A DNA stretch of 64,000 nucleotides from Bacillota bacterium. GTDB lineage: Bacteria > Bacillota > Clostridia > Lachnospirales > Anaerotignaceae. Below are positions 25,874 to 34,969 of this stretch, one piece after another; within the stretch, counting starts at the first letter, position 1, and the number at the start of each line of letters is the position of its first letter. The stretch covers positions 1 to 64,000 of the forward strand of contig JAETUG010000010.1 in the NCBI GenBank assembly GCA_021768705.1. Direction: 5' to 3'. The notes under the pieces were generated by a model. That model had not been told where the DNA came from and did no database searches. It saw nothing but the letters and a program-made list of their open reading frames with translations. The translations under genes and the position numbers were made by a program.

Positions 25874-27643
25874 TTACTCTGTTTTCATTTGGTTTACCCG
25901 GTTTTCGTCGGGGGTGATATAGATGGTGCGGTTGGTCAAATAGATGACCATACCGGGCTTGGCACCATTGGGTTTCTTGATATTTTTTCGCTGGGTATAA
26001 TCCACAGGCACCATACTGCTGTTTTTTGCCTTGCTGTAGAAGGCTGCCAGATTGGCTGCTTCCTCCATGGTGGCTTCGGGCAGTTCCTTTTGACCATTGG
26101 TGCGGATGATGACATGGGAACCGGGGATATCTTTGGTATGCATCCAGATGTCGGTTGACTCTGCCATACGCAGGGTCAATTCGTCATTTTGCAGATTGCT
26201 TTTGCCTACAAAAATATCATATCCATCGGAAGAAACATAATGCAGAGGCTTGGATTTTTTTGGCTTTTGTGCGCCTTTTTTCTGTACTTGTCTGCGGATG
26301 AAGCCGCTTTCTGCCAGTTCGGTGCGGATTTCGGAAAGGTCTGCATCATCCTTAGCATTTTCCAATGCGTTTAAGACGCTTTCCAGATAGACCAGTTCTT
26401 CCTCATTTTGTTTTTCCTGAATTTCCAGAGCGGCAAGGGTACGCTTTGCCTTGTTATATTTGCTGAAATATTTCTGAGCATTTTCTGCAGGGGTTTTTGC
26501 AGGGTCGATGGCAATTTCGATCTCTGGCATGTCCGATTCATAATAATCGATGGTCTTGAAGGTAGTCACGCCCTGGGGAACAGCATAAATATTTGCAGTC
26601 AGGAGTTCGCCTTTTTTCTTCCACTGGTCCATGCCCTTGGTTTCTCTGCGGGTTTTCAGCTGAATCTCTTTTTTCTTCACACAGCGTTCGATATTGCTCA
26701 TTACCAGTCTGCGCATATCATGGGCTTTCTGGCGGATATGTGCTGCATTGTCCCGTTCCTGATAGAAGCTTTCCAGCAGGGCGGAGACAGAATCGAAAGA
26801 TCTTTTCTGCAGACCGGAGAATTGGGTCATTTCCAGTACGGCAAAATCCACGATACGGTTGTTTTCCTTTTGATAATAGATAGCAGGCTGATAGGTGGCC
26901 GATTTGATCTCTGCCATGGTTTTATCGAAGGCATCGTAAAGCTTTTCGCCTTCTTCAATGGTGGTTTCCTGACAGGAATTAGAGGAATCCAAGCCGGCAC
27001 GAGAGCAGATTTCCCCCGCCATGATAGGGCTGATACCCGTATATGTCTGGTAAATAAATTCCTGTATTTTTCTACCCTCCTGCAGATGCAGGGAAAAGAG
27101 AAAATCGCCCCGTTCCGCTTCCAGCGGATTTTTCTTATCTTGAGAAGGGGGGAAAACATATTCCTTGCCGGGCAAAACTTCCCGGACGGAGCTTTTTTCA
27201 TGGGTGACACGTTTGATGGAGTCGAGAATCTTACCGTTTTCATCGGTTAGGATCAGGTTACTGTGCTTACCCATGATCTCTAAAATTAGGTTCTTTGTGG
27301 TGATATCGCCCATTTCATTGGCGGATTCCACCCGAAGGATGATGATACGTTCGAAATTGGGCTGGCAGATATCCACGATCTTGCCGCCGGCGATATGTTT
27401 TCGCATGACCATGCAGAACAGGGGTGCAGTCATAGGGTTTTCTCTGGTGCTTTCTGTCAGATGGATACGGGGATGGGCAGAGTTTGCAGAAATGATGATT
27501 TTCTTTGCGCCGCTGCCCAGGCCACGGATGGTCATACGAATCTCGTCAGCTACAGGCTGATGGATCTTATCGATACGCCCTCCTACGAGAGCGGGTTTGA
27601 GTTCGGATACGATGGCAGATGTTGTGATGCCGTCCAGTGCCAT
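25874..27643 (-). CDS. rqcH: Rqc2 homologue RqcH (NFACT protein, ribosome quality control)
   Basis: This 589-residue NFACT protein recognises stalled 50S subunits with peptidyl-tRNA and adds C-terminal alanine tails that mark the chain for proteolysis. The order is NFACT-N (MALDGITTSAIVSEL, GGRIDKIHQP), helix-hairpin-helix, coiled coils (about 290-430), and NFACT-R with WMHTKDIPGSHVIIR near 500. It was first annotated as a fibronectin-binding protein. AAAGGAGGTG lies 6 bases before ATG 27643; an upstream GTG in frame overlaps the site. It is a single gene transcribed away from yicC. Confidence 0.95.
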   Translation of the reverse strand: MALDGITTSAIVSELKPALVGGRIDKIHQPVADEIRMTIRGLGSGAKKIIISANSAHPRIHLTESTRENPMTAPLFCMVMRKHIAGGKIVDICQPNFERIIILRVESANEMGDITTKNLILEIMGKHSNLILTDENGKILDSIKRVTHEKSSVREVLPGKEYVFPPSQDKKNPLEAERGDFLFSLHLQEGRKIQEFIYQTYTGISPIMAGEICSRAGLDSSNSCQETTIEEGEKLYDAFDKTMAEIKSATYQPAIYYQKENNRIVDFAVLEMTQFSGLQKRSFDSVSALLESFYQERDNAAHIRQKAHDMRRLVMSNIERCVKKKEIQLKTRRETKGMDQWKKKGELLTANIYAVPQGVTTFKTIDYYESDMPEIEIAIDPAKTPAENAQKYFSKYNKAKRTLAALEIQEKQNEEELVYLESVLNALENAKDDADLSEIRTELAESGFIRRQVQKKGAQKPKKSKPLHYVSSDGYDIFVGKSNLQNDELTLRMAESTDIWMHTKDIPGSHVIIRTNGQKELPEATMEEAANLAAFYSKAKNSSMVPVDYTQRKNIKKPNGAKPGMVIYLTNRTIYITPDENRVNQMKTE

Positions 27644-27786
27644 AAAGGACACCTCCTTTGATTTTTACATATAATATTTTATTTTAACATATTAAAAATA
27701 TTTTTGCATCTGTTTTGTCAGGGATACAGGAAAAGGATAAATATTAAAATTAGATTAGAAATAGTGAATACAATTTGCTGTTTTTC

Positions 27787-27815
27787 TTGCTATTTGCCAG
27801 ATACTTCTGTATAAT
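27787..27815 (+). promoter_or_regulatory. Promoter of yicC-remA-gmk-rpoZ-priA
   Basis: TTGCTA (27787-27792), a 17-bp spacer and TATAAT (27810-27815) lie 43 bases before the yicC start. The AT-rich 214-base gap between the divergent genes shows no other clear element. Confidence 0.75.
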
Positions 27816-27857
27816 GAAACAACGATTTTGGAACGTGTAACAGAAAGGAATAGAAAC

Positions 27858-28745
27858 ATGAATGCAAGCGTAAGAAGCATGACCGGCTACGGACGCGGCG
27901 AGCATATTGCGGAAGAACGCAAATTCACGGTGGAAATGAAATCCGTGAACCATCGTTACAACGATATGACGATCAAGCTGCCCCGTTCTCTGGCAAGTCT
28001 GGAAGATAAGATCAAAAAAAGAATTATGCGTGATGTATTTCGGGGCAAGACCGACGTTTACATCAGCTTTGAAACATTTTCCGCAGATGATGTGGATGTG
28101 AAACTGAATGAAACACTGGCAGCAGCCTATATCGAAAAACTGAACCTGCTGGAAGAAAAATTTGGCCTGACCGGCGGCAATAAGCTGGAACTGGCAGCAA
28201 AATTCCCTGATGTCATCACAGTGGAAAAAGCGCAGCAGGAAGAAGCTGTCATCTGGGAAGCACTGGCACCTGCATTGGATGAAGCAGTGGAAAAATTCGT
28301 TGCCATGAGAACCGTGGAAGGGGAAAACCTGAAAAAGGATATCCTGCTGAAGGGCGAACGGATCAAAACGCTGGTGGCAGAAGTAAAGGAACGCTCTCCA
28401 CTGGTGGTGGTGGAATATCAGGAAAAGCTGAACAACAGGCTGAAGGAACTGTTGGGCAGTGTGGATGTAGACCCTCAGAGAATTGCCACAGAGGTGGCTG
28501 TTTTTGCAGACAGAGGCTGTGTGGATGAAGAAGTGACCAGACTGGAAAGCCATCTGGTGCAGCTGAAGGATATTCTGGAAGGCGGCGGTCAGGTGGGCAG
28601 AAAGCTGGATTTCCTGATCCAGGAAATGAACAGAGAATCCAACACCATCGCTTCCAAAGCCAACGATATCCAGATCGTAAAAGCCACCATCGAATTGAAA
28701 AGTGAGATCGAAAAGATCAGAGAACAGATTCAGAATTTGGAATAA
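27858..28745 (+). CDS. yicC: YicC/YloC-family endoribonuclease
   Basis: This 295-residue protein has the family start MTGYGR (residues 8-13), the N-terminal YicC domain with SVNHRYND, and the C-terminal DUF1732 domain with [21 protein letters not shown]. The E. coli member is an endoribonuclease acting on small RNAs; the exact role in Clostridia is less clear. I start at 27858 behind GAAAGGA; the upstream ATG at 27828 has no site. The order yicC-remA-gmk-rpoZ-priA is conserved in Firmicutes. Confidence 0.92.
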   Translation: MNASVRSMTGYGRGEHIAEERKFTVEMKSVNHRYNDMTIKLPRSLASLEDKIKKRIMRDVFRGKTDVYISFETFSADDVDVKLNETLAAAYIEKLNLLEEKFGLTGGNKLELAAKFPDVITVEKAQQEEAVIWEALAPALDEAVEKFVAMRTVEGENLKKDILLKGERIKTLVAEVKERSPLVVVEYQEKLNNRLKELLGSVDVDPQRIATEVAVFADRGCVDEEVTRLESHLVQLKDILEGGGQVGRKLDFLIQEMNRESNTIASKANDIQIVKATIELKSEIEKIREQIQNLE

Positions 28746-28768
28746 CCCATTATGAGAGAGGATTCGTT

Positions 28769-29026
28769 ATGGATAAATTGCATTTTTTGAACATTGGTTA
28801 TGGCAATGTGGTTTCCGCAAATCGTGTTATCGCCATCATCAGCCCCGATTCCGCCCCTGTGAAGCGAATCATTCAGGATGCCAAGGAAAAGGGAACGCTG
28901 ATCGATGCCACCTATGGCAGAAAGACCCGCTGTGTCATCATCATGGATGATGGGCATATCGTCCTTTCTCCCAATATGCCGGAAACTGTAGGCGGAAGAC
29001 TTTCCGCAGAGCAGAAGGGAATGTAA
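28769..29026 (+). CDS. remA: Extracellular matrix regulatory protein RemA (DUF370)
   Basis: This 85-residue protein matches RemA along its whole length ([47 protein letters not shown]). In Bacillus, RemA binds DNA as a ring-shaped oligomer and activates biofilm-matrix and osmoprotection genes. In Clostridia the targets are not known. It sits between yicC and gmk, as in Bacillus. Confidence 0.93.
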   Translation: MDKLHFLNIGYGNVVSANRVIAIISPDSAPVKRIIQDAKEKGTLIDATYGRKTRCVIIMDDGHIVLSPNMPETVGGRLSAEQKGM

Positions 29027-29029
29027 ATA

Positions 29030-29638
29030 TTGAAGAAACAGGGTATTTTATTGATTATCTCCGGCCCTTCCGGTTCCGGGAAGGGGACCATCGTAGAACG
29101 TCTTTGCAAGAAGGATGATTTTTCTCTTTCCATTTCTGCAACGACAAGAAAACCCAGAGAATATGAAAAAGACGGGGTGCATTATTTCTTCCATACCCGT
29201 GAAGAATTTGAACAGATGAGAGACCGTAAGGAACTGCTGGAATGGGCAGAATTCTGCGGCAATTATTACGGTACACCCAGAAAATATGTAACAGAGCAGC
29301 TGATGGCGGGCAATAATGTGATCCTGGAGATCGAAGTACAGGGTGCCTTGCAGGTGAAAAAGATCTATCCCGAAGGCGTATTGGTATTTATGGTTCCGCC
29401 CAATCTGGAGGAACTGGGCAACCGCCTGACCAACCGTGGCACAGAGGATAAGGAAACCATCAATATGCGTCTGCGCCGTGCGTTGGAGGAAATGGAACTG
29501 GTGGATGAATATGACTATCTGGTCATCAATGACACCGTAGATCAGGCTACAGAAGACATTCTGACGATCGTAGAAGCAGAAAAAATGAAATGCAGCAGAA
29601 ATAAAGATATCAAAAAGATTTTCAAAGGAGAGATGTAA
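29030..29638 (+). CDS. gmk: Guanylate kinase
   Basis: This 202-residue enzyme phosphorylates GMP to GDP with ATP. The P-loop GPSGSGKGT (about residues 11-19), the GMP-binding TTRKPRE and the YGT-x-R region are intact. It starts with TTG 29030, with AGAAGGGA about 9 bases upstream; no closer ATG fits the family start. It lies 3 bases after remA and 1 base before rpoZ, clearly one operon. Confidence 0.95.
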   Translation: MKKQGILLIISGPSGSGKGTIVERLCKKDDFSLSISATTRKPREYEKDGVHYFFHTREEFEQMRDRKELLEWAEFCGNYYGTPRKYVTEQLMAGNNVILEIEVQGALQVKKIYPEGVLVFMVPPNLEELGNRLTNRGTEDKETINMRLRRALEEMELVDEYDYLVINDTVDQATEDILTIVEAEKMKCSRNKDIKKIFKGEM

Positions 29639-29639
29639 T

Positions 29640-29942
29640 ATGTTAAGACCTTCTTATTCCGACTTACTGGAAGTTATTACACAGGATGCCGAAGATATTA
29701 CCATCGGCAGCAGATATACCATTGTAATCGCGGCAGCAAAAAGAGCAAGACAGCTGGTTGACCATGCGGAACCTATGATCGACAATGTAAAAGTCGATAA
29801 ACCAGTTTCTATCGCTGTTCATGAAATCTATGAAGGCAAGCTGAAAATCCGTCAGGGTCAGCCTGTGGCAGAAGAAGAAAAAGAAGTTGCACTGGCAGAA
29901 GTGGACTTCGAAAGCATGGCAGAAGAAACGGAAGAAGAATAA
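29640..29942 (+). CDS. rpoZ: RNA polymerase omega subunit
   Basis: This 100-residue subunit helps RNA polymerase assembly and, in many bacteria, ppGpp response. The N-terminal MLRPSYSDLLEV and the conserved SRYTIVIAAAKRARQL helix identify it. It is longer than some Firmicutes omegas because of an acidic Glu-rich tail. GGAGAG precedes the start. Its place after gmk is classic. Confidence 0.92.
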   Translation: MLRPSYSDLLEVITQDAEDITIGSRYTIVIAAAKRARQLVDHAEPMIDNVKVDKPVSIAVHEIYEGKLKIRQGQPVAEEEKEVALAEVDFESMAEETEEE

Positions 29943-29943
29943 T

Positions 29944-29977
29944 AGAAAGGGTGTCGCCTGAGCGGCACCTTTCTTTA
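29944..29977 (+). terminator. Attenuator-like hairpin between rpoZ and priA
   Basis: A 13-bp stem with one bulged G (AGAAAGG...GCGGCACCTTTCT) has only TTTATAG after it. It probably lowers, rather than stops, transcription into priA. Confidence 0.55.
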
Positions 29978-29991
29978 TAGGGAGGTGAGAA

Positions 29992-32436
29992 ATGATGTAT
30001 GCAAAGGTGATCGTGGGGCTGAACCGCCCGGAAATGGATAAGATGTTTGATTATGGTGTGCCGGAGGGGCTGGAGGTGCGCCAGGGGGTTCGGGTCATTG
30101 TGCCCTTTGGCAGCCGAAACAGTAAAACGGAAGGCTATGTCATTTCTCTCTCGGAAGAAACGGATGTACCTGAGGATAAGATCAAATATATCATCGAGGT
30201 GTTGGATGAAGGGAAACCGACTTTTACCCCTGTTCTGCTGGAATTGGCGGAATGGATGCAGCAGAGGTATTTCTGCAGCCTGAACCAGTGCCTGCAGGCC
30301 ATCATGCCTGCGGGGATCCGTACCAAAAGCAGTTGGACAGTAAGCCTGAAAGATTTTGCGGAAGAAATAAAGCTGACACCCAAGGAAAAATCGCTGGTGG
30401 ATTTTATAGGGGAACGGAAAAATGTGCCTCTGGATGAAATTCAGGCAGAGTTTGGTGGAAAAGCGATGGATTTCCTGCGGAAAATGGAGGAAAAAGGTCT
30501 GCTGGAATTGCGGCAGGAACTTCGCCGCAGTGAATATAAAAAAGAGAAGAGATTTTATTCTCTGGATGTGGAAGCCTCTCTTTTAGAGGAGGTGCGAAAG
30601 AAGATCGAAAAAGACCGTCGCTTGGAAGGACAGCGGAAAATCATAGCCTATTTGCAGGATGGGAAAGAAGCCACGGCGGAGGAGATGAAGGAGAAACTGG
30701 GCGTGACGGATTCCCCCATCAAGACCTTGCTGCAGAAGGGCATTTTACTGGAACGAAGGCAGACGGAGCTGCGGAAGGTTTTCGATGCAGAAGATTTCCA
30801 AAGGACAGATGCATTTACTCCTACGGCAGAGCAGGCAGCCGCACTGGCTGCTATCCGTTCTGAAATGGAAAAGGAAGAAAAGCGACCTGTGCTTTTGCAT
30901 GGGGTGACGGGCAGCGGCAAAACGGAAATCTATATGCAGATCATTGCCGATGTGCTGGCGAGGGGGCAGCAGGCCATTGTGCTTGTGCCCGAAATTGCCC
31001 TGACACCGCTGATTCTGGAACGATTTATTTCCCGCTTCGGCGATGCGGTCAGCGTGACCCATAGCCGCCTTTCCATGGGGGAACGGGTAGACCAGTGGAA
31101 AAAGGCACGGGACGGAGAGATTTCCGTCATTATCGGCCCTCGTTCGGCGTTGTTTTTGCCCTTTCAGAACGTGGGGGCAATTATTATGGATGAAGCCCAC
31201 GAAAATAGCTATGTTTCCGATATTACGCCGAAATATGATACAAAAGATGTGGCGGCGGAAGCGGCGAAAAAATATCATGCCCTTTTCCTGATGGGGACGG
31301 CAACCCCCGATCTGGTCAGCTACTATAAAGCAAAAGAAGGGGAATATCTCCTGTTGGAGTTGAAGGAACGCACCGGCGGCGGAACTTTGCCGGAGGTTTT
31401 TGTGACGGATATGCGAAAGGAACTGGCGGAGGGGAACCGTTCGGCATTCAGCAGAGAATTGCAGGAAGCAATTCGGGAAAACCTGCGGAAAGGGGAGCAG
31501 ACCATGCTGTTTTTGAACCGCAGGGGCTATGCCACCTTTGTTTCCTGCCGCAGCTGTGGGCATGTGATGACCTGCCCGGAATGTGACATCACCTATACCT
31601 ACCATGCGAAGGAAAAGGCACTGGTTTGCCATTACTGCGGCAGAAGGGCAGATATTCCCAAGATTTGCCCCGAATGTGGTTCCAAATATATTCGATATTT
31701 TGGCACGGGGACGCAGAAGATCGAAGAAGAAGCGAAAAAGCTTTTTCCAGAAGCTCGCATCCTGCGGATGGATTTGGATACGACCATGACGAAGCACAGC
31801 CATGAAAAGATACTGGAGACCTTCGGCAAGGGCGAAGCGGATATCCTGATTGGGACACAGATGATCGCCAAGGGGCACGATTACCCCAATGTGACGTTGG
31901 TGGGCATCATGGCGGCGGATCTATCTTTGAATGTGGACAGCTATACGGCGGCGGAAACGGGCTTTCGTTTGATGACGCAGGCGGCAGGACGTGCAGGACG
32001 GAGAGGGGACAACGGACGAGTGTTCATCCAGACCTATCAGCCGGAGCATTATGCAGTGAAATATGCCGCGAAACAGGATTTCAAAGGTTTTTATGAAGAG
32101 GAAATATTGATGCGGCAAATGATGGGCTATCCGCCCTTCTCCTCCTTTTTCAGCATCCTCATCGTTGGGGAAGAAAAAGATGCCGTGGAAATTGCGGCCC
32201 AAAAGCTGACGGAAAAGCTGGCAAAGGCTGATGGAGAAGGAATTGCTGCTATTTTAGGGCCTGTGCCTGCGGCATTGCCCAAATTCCGCGGAGACTATCG
32301 GTATCAGTTAATCGTAAAGGCGGCGGAGGAAGAACTTCTGCGAGAACTGGTACTGCCTGTGGTGGAAAGTATGAAGAAAGACAGAAGATTCAAGGTTCGA
32401 TACCAAATTTCTCTAAATCCTACCAATATTGTATAA
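29992..32436 (+). CDS. priA: Primosomal protein N' (replication restart helicase PriA)
   Basis: This 814-residue 3'-5' helicase reloads the replisome at collapsed forks. An N-terminal DNA-binding domain (about 1-105), winged helix, helicase core with Walker A GVTGSGKT (about 305-312) and DEAH (MDEAHENSY), and the zinc domain with four CxxC-type pairs (CRSCGH, CPECD, CHYCGR, CPECGS, about 522-570) are all present. GGGAGGTGAG precedes the start. The length is within the family's 730-830 range. Confidence 0.96.
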   Translation: MMYAKVIVGLNRPEMDKMFDYGVPEGLEVRQGVRVIVPFGSRNSKTEGYVISLSEETDVPEDKIKYIIEVLDEGKPTFTPVLLELAEWMQQRYFCSLNQCLQAIMPAGIRTKSSWTVSLKDFAEEIKLTPKEKSLVDFIGERKNVPLDEIQAEFGGKAMDFLRKMEEKGLLELRQELRRSEYKKEKRFYSLDVEASLLEEVRKKIEKDRRLEGQRKIIAYLQDGKEATAEEMKEKLGVTDSPIKTLLQKGILLERRQTELRKVFDAEDFQRTDAFTPTAEQAAALAAIRSEMEKEEKRPVLLHGVTGSGKTEIYMQIIADVLARGQQAIVLVPEIALTPLILERFISRFGDAVSVTHSRLSMGERVDQWKKARDGEISVIIGPRSALFLPFQNVGAIIMDEAHENSYVSDITPKYDTKDVAAEAAKKYHALFLMGTATPDLVSYYKAKEGEYLLLELKERTGGGTLPEVFVTDMRKELAEGNRSAFSRELQEAIRENLRKGEQTMLFLNRRGYATFVSCRSCGHVMTCPECDITYTYHAKEKALVCHYCGRRADIPKICPECGSKYIRYFGTGTQKIEEEAKKLFPEARILRMDLDTTMTKHSHEKILETFGKGEADILIGTQMIAKGHDYPNVTLVGIMAADLSLNVDSYTAAETGFRLMTQAAGRAGRRGDNGRVFIQTYQPEHYAVKYAAKQDFKGFYEEEILMRQMMGYPPFSSFFSILIVGEEKDAVEIAAQKLTEKLAKADGEGIAAILGPVPAALPKFRGDYRYQLIVKAAEEELLRELVLPVVESMKKDRRFKVRYQISLNPTNIV

Positions 32437-32457
32437 AGATGAAAAATATGATATACT
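32429..32457 (+). promoter_or_regulatory. Promoter of the candidate RNA at 32463
   Basis: TTGTAT (32429-32434), a 17-bp spacer and TATACT (32452-32457) overlap the priA stop region and point straight at the structured segment. Transcription would begin near 32463-32465. Confidence 0.65.
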
Positions 32458-32462
32458 TTTCG

Positions 32463-32592
32463 AGAAGAAGCGGAGTACGGCAAAACCTACGGTTTTTCGG
32501 TACATTTGCACCGTAAATGACAGCTGAAATACACCCTGGTGCAGGCAAGCCTGCAAAGCGTGTCTGATCAGCATCTGTTTCTCCGCTTTTAA
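32463..32592 (+). ncRNA. Candidate structured RNA (three-way junction), class unknown
   Basis: The segment closes on itself: AAGCGGAG (32468-32475) pairs with CTCCGCTT (32581-32588). Inside are two arms. Arm 1 is TACGG/CCGTA (32476-32480, 32511-32515), enclosing AAAACC-TAC-GGTTTT. Arm 2 stacks GCTGA/TCAGC (32523-32527, 32568-32572), ACAC/GTGT and GCAGGC-AA-GCCTGC. It has its own promoter and ends in TTTT. It could be a small RNA or a leader of def. I compared it by eye with THF, TPP, 6S and SRP RNAs and found no match. Confidence 0.5.
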
Positions 32593-32611
32593 ATAAATTT
32601 ACAGAAAGTTT

Positions 32612-32640
32612 TTTGTTTGTTCAAATTTTGGAGATAGTAT
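32612..32640 (+). promoter_or_regulatory. Possible separate promoter of def
   Basis: TTTGTT (32612-32617), 17 bp and TAGTAT (32635-32640) would start a short leader before the def ribosome site AGGAGGA. If used, the RNA at 32463 is independent of def. Confidence 0.4.
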
Positions 32641-32660
32641 GAAAACAGGAGGAAGAAACA

Positions 32661-33113
32661 ATGGCAATTCGCAATATTCGCATCAGCACAGACGAAGTGT
32701 TGAGAAAAAAATGCAAACCTGTAAAGGAGATTACCCCCAATCTGCTGACACTGCTGGATGATATGGCTGATACCATGTATGAAGCAAACGGCGTTGGTCT
32801 GGCGGCACCTCAGGTGGGTATCCTGAAAAGAGCGGTAGTCATCGATGTGGGCGAAGGTCTGGTAGAACTGATTAATCCCGTCATTCTGGAAACCAGCGGT
32901 TCTCAGATCGATGATGAAGGCTGCCTGAGCGTTCCCGGCAAATATGCCCCCGTGGAAAGACCTTACTATGCAAAGGTGGAGGCCATGGACAGAGAGGGTA
33001 ATAAATTCATCATCGAAGGGGAAGAATTGATGGCACGTGCCCTGTGCCATGAAATCGACCATCTGGACGGCATCCTGTATATTGATAAGGCTCTGCCTGT
33101 GGAAGAAGCGTAA
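32661..33113 (+). CDS. def: Peptide deformylase
   Basis: This 150-residue metalloenzyme removes the formyl group from new proteins. The three family motifs are intact: GVGLAAPQ (about 43-50), EGCLS (about 88-92, metal Cys) and HEIDH (about 131-135, metal His and catalytic Glu). ACAGGAGGAAG precedes the start. fmt follows 12 bases later: the enzyme pair that adds and removes formyl on the initiator Met. Confidence 0.97.
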   Translation: MAIRNIRISTDEVLRKKCKPVKEITPNLLTLLDDMADTMYEANGVGLAAPQVGILKRAVVIDVGEGLVELINPVILETSGSQIDDEGCLSVPGKYAPVERPYYAKVEAMDREGNKFIIEGEELMARALCHEIDHLDGILYIDKALPVEEA

Positions 33114-33125
33114 GGAGGAAATCCG

Positions 33126-34055
33126 ATGAAAGTGATTTTTATGGGGACACCGGATTTTGCGGTGTATTCCTTGAAAGCCCTGCTGACAAAGCATGAGGTG
33201 GTGGCTGTTGTGACACAGCCCGACAAACCCAAGGGCAGAGGCAAAAAAATGCAGTTCACACCGGTAAAGGAACTGGCACTGGAACATGGGATCGAAGTAC
33301 TGCAGCCGGAAAAGGTGAGAGAACCTGAAATGGTGGAGAAACTGCGCAGCTATGGGGCAGACCTGATCGCTGTAACGGCTTTCGGTCAGCTGCTGCCGGA
33401 ATCTATTTTGAATATGCCGAAATATGGCTGCATCAACGTTCATGGCTCTTTGCTGCCGGAATACAGAGGGGCTGCGCCCATGCAGCGTGCCATCATCGAC
33501 GGCAAAAAGGTAACAGGCATCACTACTATGTTTATGGCGAAGGGTATGGATACCGGTGATATGCTGCTGAAAAAAGAAGTAGAAATCCTGCCTACAGATA
33601 ATTTTGAAACACTCCATGACAAAATGGCAGAAGCAGGGGCAGAACTGCTGCTGCAGACGATCGATGGCTTGGAGACAGGCACCATCCAACGCATTCCTCA
33701 AGATGATGCAAAAGCAACACATGCACCTATGATACACAAAGAAACAGGACATATTGACTGGAGCAGACGGGGACAGCAGATCATCGACCTGATGAGAGGG
33801 CTGCATCCCGGCCCCGGTGCTTATGCGATTTATGAAGATGAGCCTTTGAAGATGTTTTGGGCGGAAACAGCGGAAGGCAATTATCCCGATGCTGCATTCG
33901 GGGAGATCGTGGAAGTGACAAAAAAAGACTTTGCGGTCAAATGCGGCGATGGTGTCCTGCGGATCAAGGAAGTGCAGGCCCGCGGCGGGAAGAAAATGGC
34001 GGCAGACGCATATCTGCGGGGTCATGCAATGCATGAGGGCGTCCTGTTCAAATAA
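33126..34055 (+). CDS. fmt: Methionyl-tRNA formyltransferase
   Basis: This 309-residue enzyme formylates Met-tRNAfMet with 10-formyl-THF, the product of the fhs pathway elsewhere in the window. The catalytic region has NVHGSLLPEYRGAAP (Asn/His near 107-109) and the C-terminal tRNA-binding domain is complete. AAGGAGG precedes the start. It forms an operon with def and the zinc peptidase gene that follows. Confidence 0.97.
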   Translation: MKVIFMGTPDFAVYSLKALLTKHEVVAVVTQPDKPKGRGKKMQFTPVKELALEHGIEVLQPEKVREPEMVEKLRSYGADLIAVTAFGQLLPESILNMPKYGCINVHGSLLPEYRGAAPMQRAIIDGKKVTGITTMFMAKGMDTGDMLLKKEVEILPTDNFETLHDKMAEAGAELLLQTIDGLETGTIQRIPQDDAKATHAPMIHKETGHIDWSRRGQQIIDLMRGLHPGPGAYAIYEDEPLKMFWAETAEGNYPDAAFGEIVEVTKKDFAVKCGDGVLRIKEVQARGGKKMAADAYLRGHAMHEGVLFK

Positions 34056-34072
34056 GATAGGAGGAACCAAAT

Positions 34073-34777
34073 ATGTATTACGGTTACGGATACGGTATAG
34101 ATCCCTGGTATTTTCTGGTGCTGCTTGCCTTCCTTTTTTCAATGGTGGCGCAGACGAAAGTATCCGGTACATTCAATAAATATTCAAAGATAAGAAACAG
34201 AAGGGGCTTTACCGGTGCGCAGGTTGCCCAGCAGATGCTGCAGAACGCGGGCATTTACGATGTCAGCGTGCAGCGGGTGGCGGGACATCTGACAGACCAT
34301 TATGACCCCAGAACAAAGACACTGCGTCTGTCTCAGAACGTATACGACAGCGCATCTGTAGCGGCTTTGGGCGTTGCCGCCCATGAAACAGGCCATGCCA
34401 TCCAGCATGATGTGGGCTATGCGCCTCTGGCACTGAGAAGCTTTTTTGTGCCCTTGGCGAATTTCGGCTCCAGACTGGCGATCCCTCTGATTATCATTGG
34501 GCTCCTGTTTGGTGGCGGCGGCAGCACGTTGGTGACACTGGGGATTCTGTTTTTCTCTTTGTCTGTAGCATTTACGATTATTACACTGCCTGTGGAATTC
34601 AACGCATCCACAAGAGCGATCCATATCCTGGAGGATGATGGATTTCTGGACAGTGATGAGATCGGCGGAGCGAAGAAGGTGCTGAGTGCAGCGGCAATGA
34701 CATACGTTGCAGCAGCATTTGCAGCAGTCGCACAGCTCCTGAGACTGATTGCCATCTTTGGCAGAAGAGACGACTAA
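34073..34777 (+). CDS. Zinc metallopeptidase, YugP type (membrane)
   Basis: This 234-residue protein belongs to the neutral zinc peptidase family (Zn_peptidase_2, YugP). The metal site HETGH is at 104-108. An N-terminal helix (about 12-27) and two or three helices near 125-175 and the C-terminus place it in the membrane. The N-terminus is rich in Tyr/Gly. It follows fmt by 17 bases, an order seen in many Clostridia. The substrate is unknown. Confidence 0.88.
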   Translation: MYYGYGYGIDPWYFLVLLAFLFSMVAQTKVSGTFNKYSKIRNRRGFTGAQVAQQMLQNAGIYDVSVQRVAGHLTDHYDPRTKTLRLSQNVYDSASVAALGVAAHETGHAIQHDVGYAPLALRSFFVPLANFGSRLAIPLIIIGLLFGGGGSTLVTLGILFFSLSVAFTIITLPVEFNASTRAIHILEDDGFLDSDEIGGAKKVLSAAAMTYVAAAFAAVAQLLRLIAIFGRRDD

Positions 34778-34783
34778 AAAAAG

Positions 34784-34818
34784 AAAAGGCTAATCTCTGA
34801 AAATGGGATTAGCCTTTT
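34784..34818 (+). terminator. Terminator after def-fmt-peptidase
   Basis: A 14-bp stem (AAAAGGCTAATCTC with 34805-34818, one U-G pair) has a seven-base loop; the T-run is within the stem end. Confidence 0.75.
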
Positions 34819-34897
34819 GGTGTTTTTACAGAAACGCATAAAGTACATTTTAATGTAAGGATATCCAATGAAAAATAGGGAAATAGAGCTGAAAAGA

Positions 34898-34926
34898 TTG
34901 AAGAAAGACACTTTTTGTCGTATAAT
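34898..34926 (+). promoter_or_regulatory. Promoter of the rsmB-thiN run
   Basis: TTGAAG (34898-34903), a 17-bp spacer and TATAAT (34921-34926) lie 43 bases before the rsmB start. Confidence 0.75.
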
Positions 34927-34969
34927 ATTATGTTGAGACAGAATGACTAATACGGAAGGAATTGAAAAG

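Noticed and set aside
32463-32592. Possible TPP riboswitch, from a GCTGAAATACACCC-like stretch resembling the CTGAGA...ACCC part
   Set aside because: The required 3' TPP block with the GGATAATGCC-type segment and GCGTAGGGA is absent, and thiN is 9 kb away. Arm order does not fit either.
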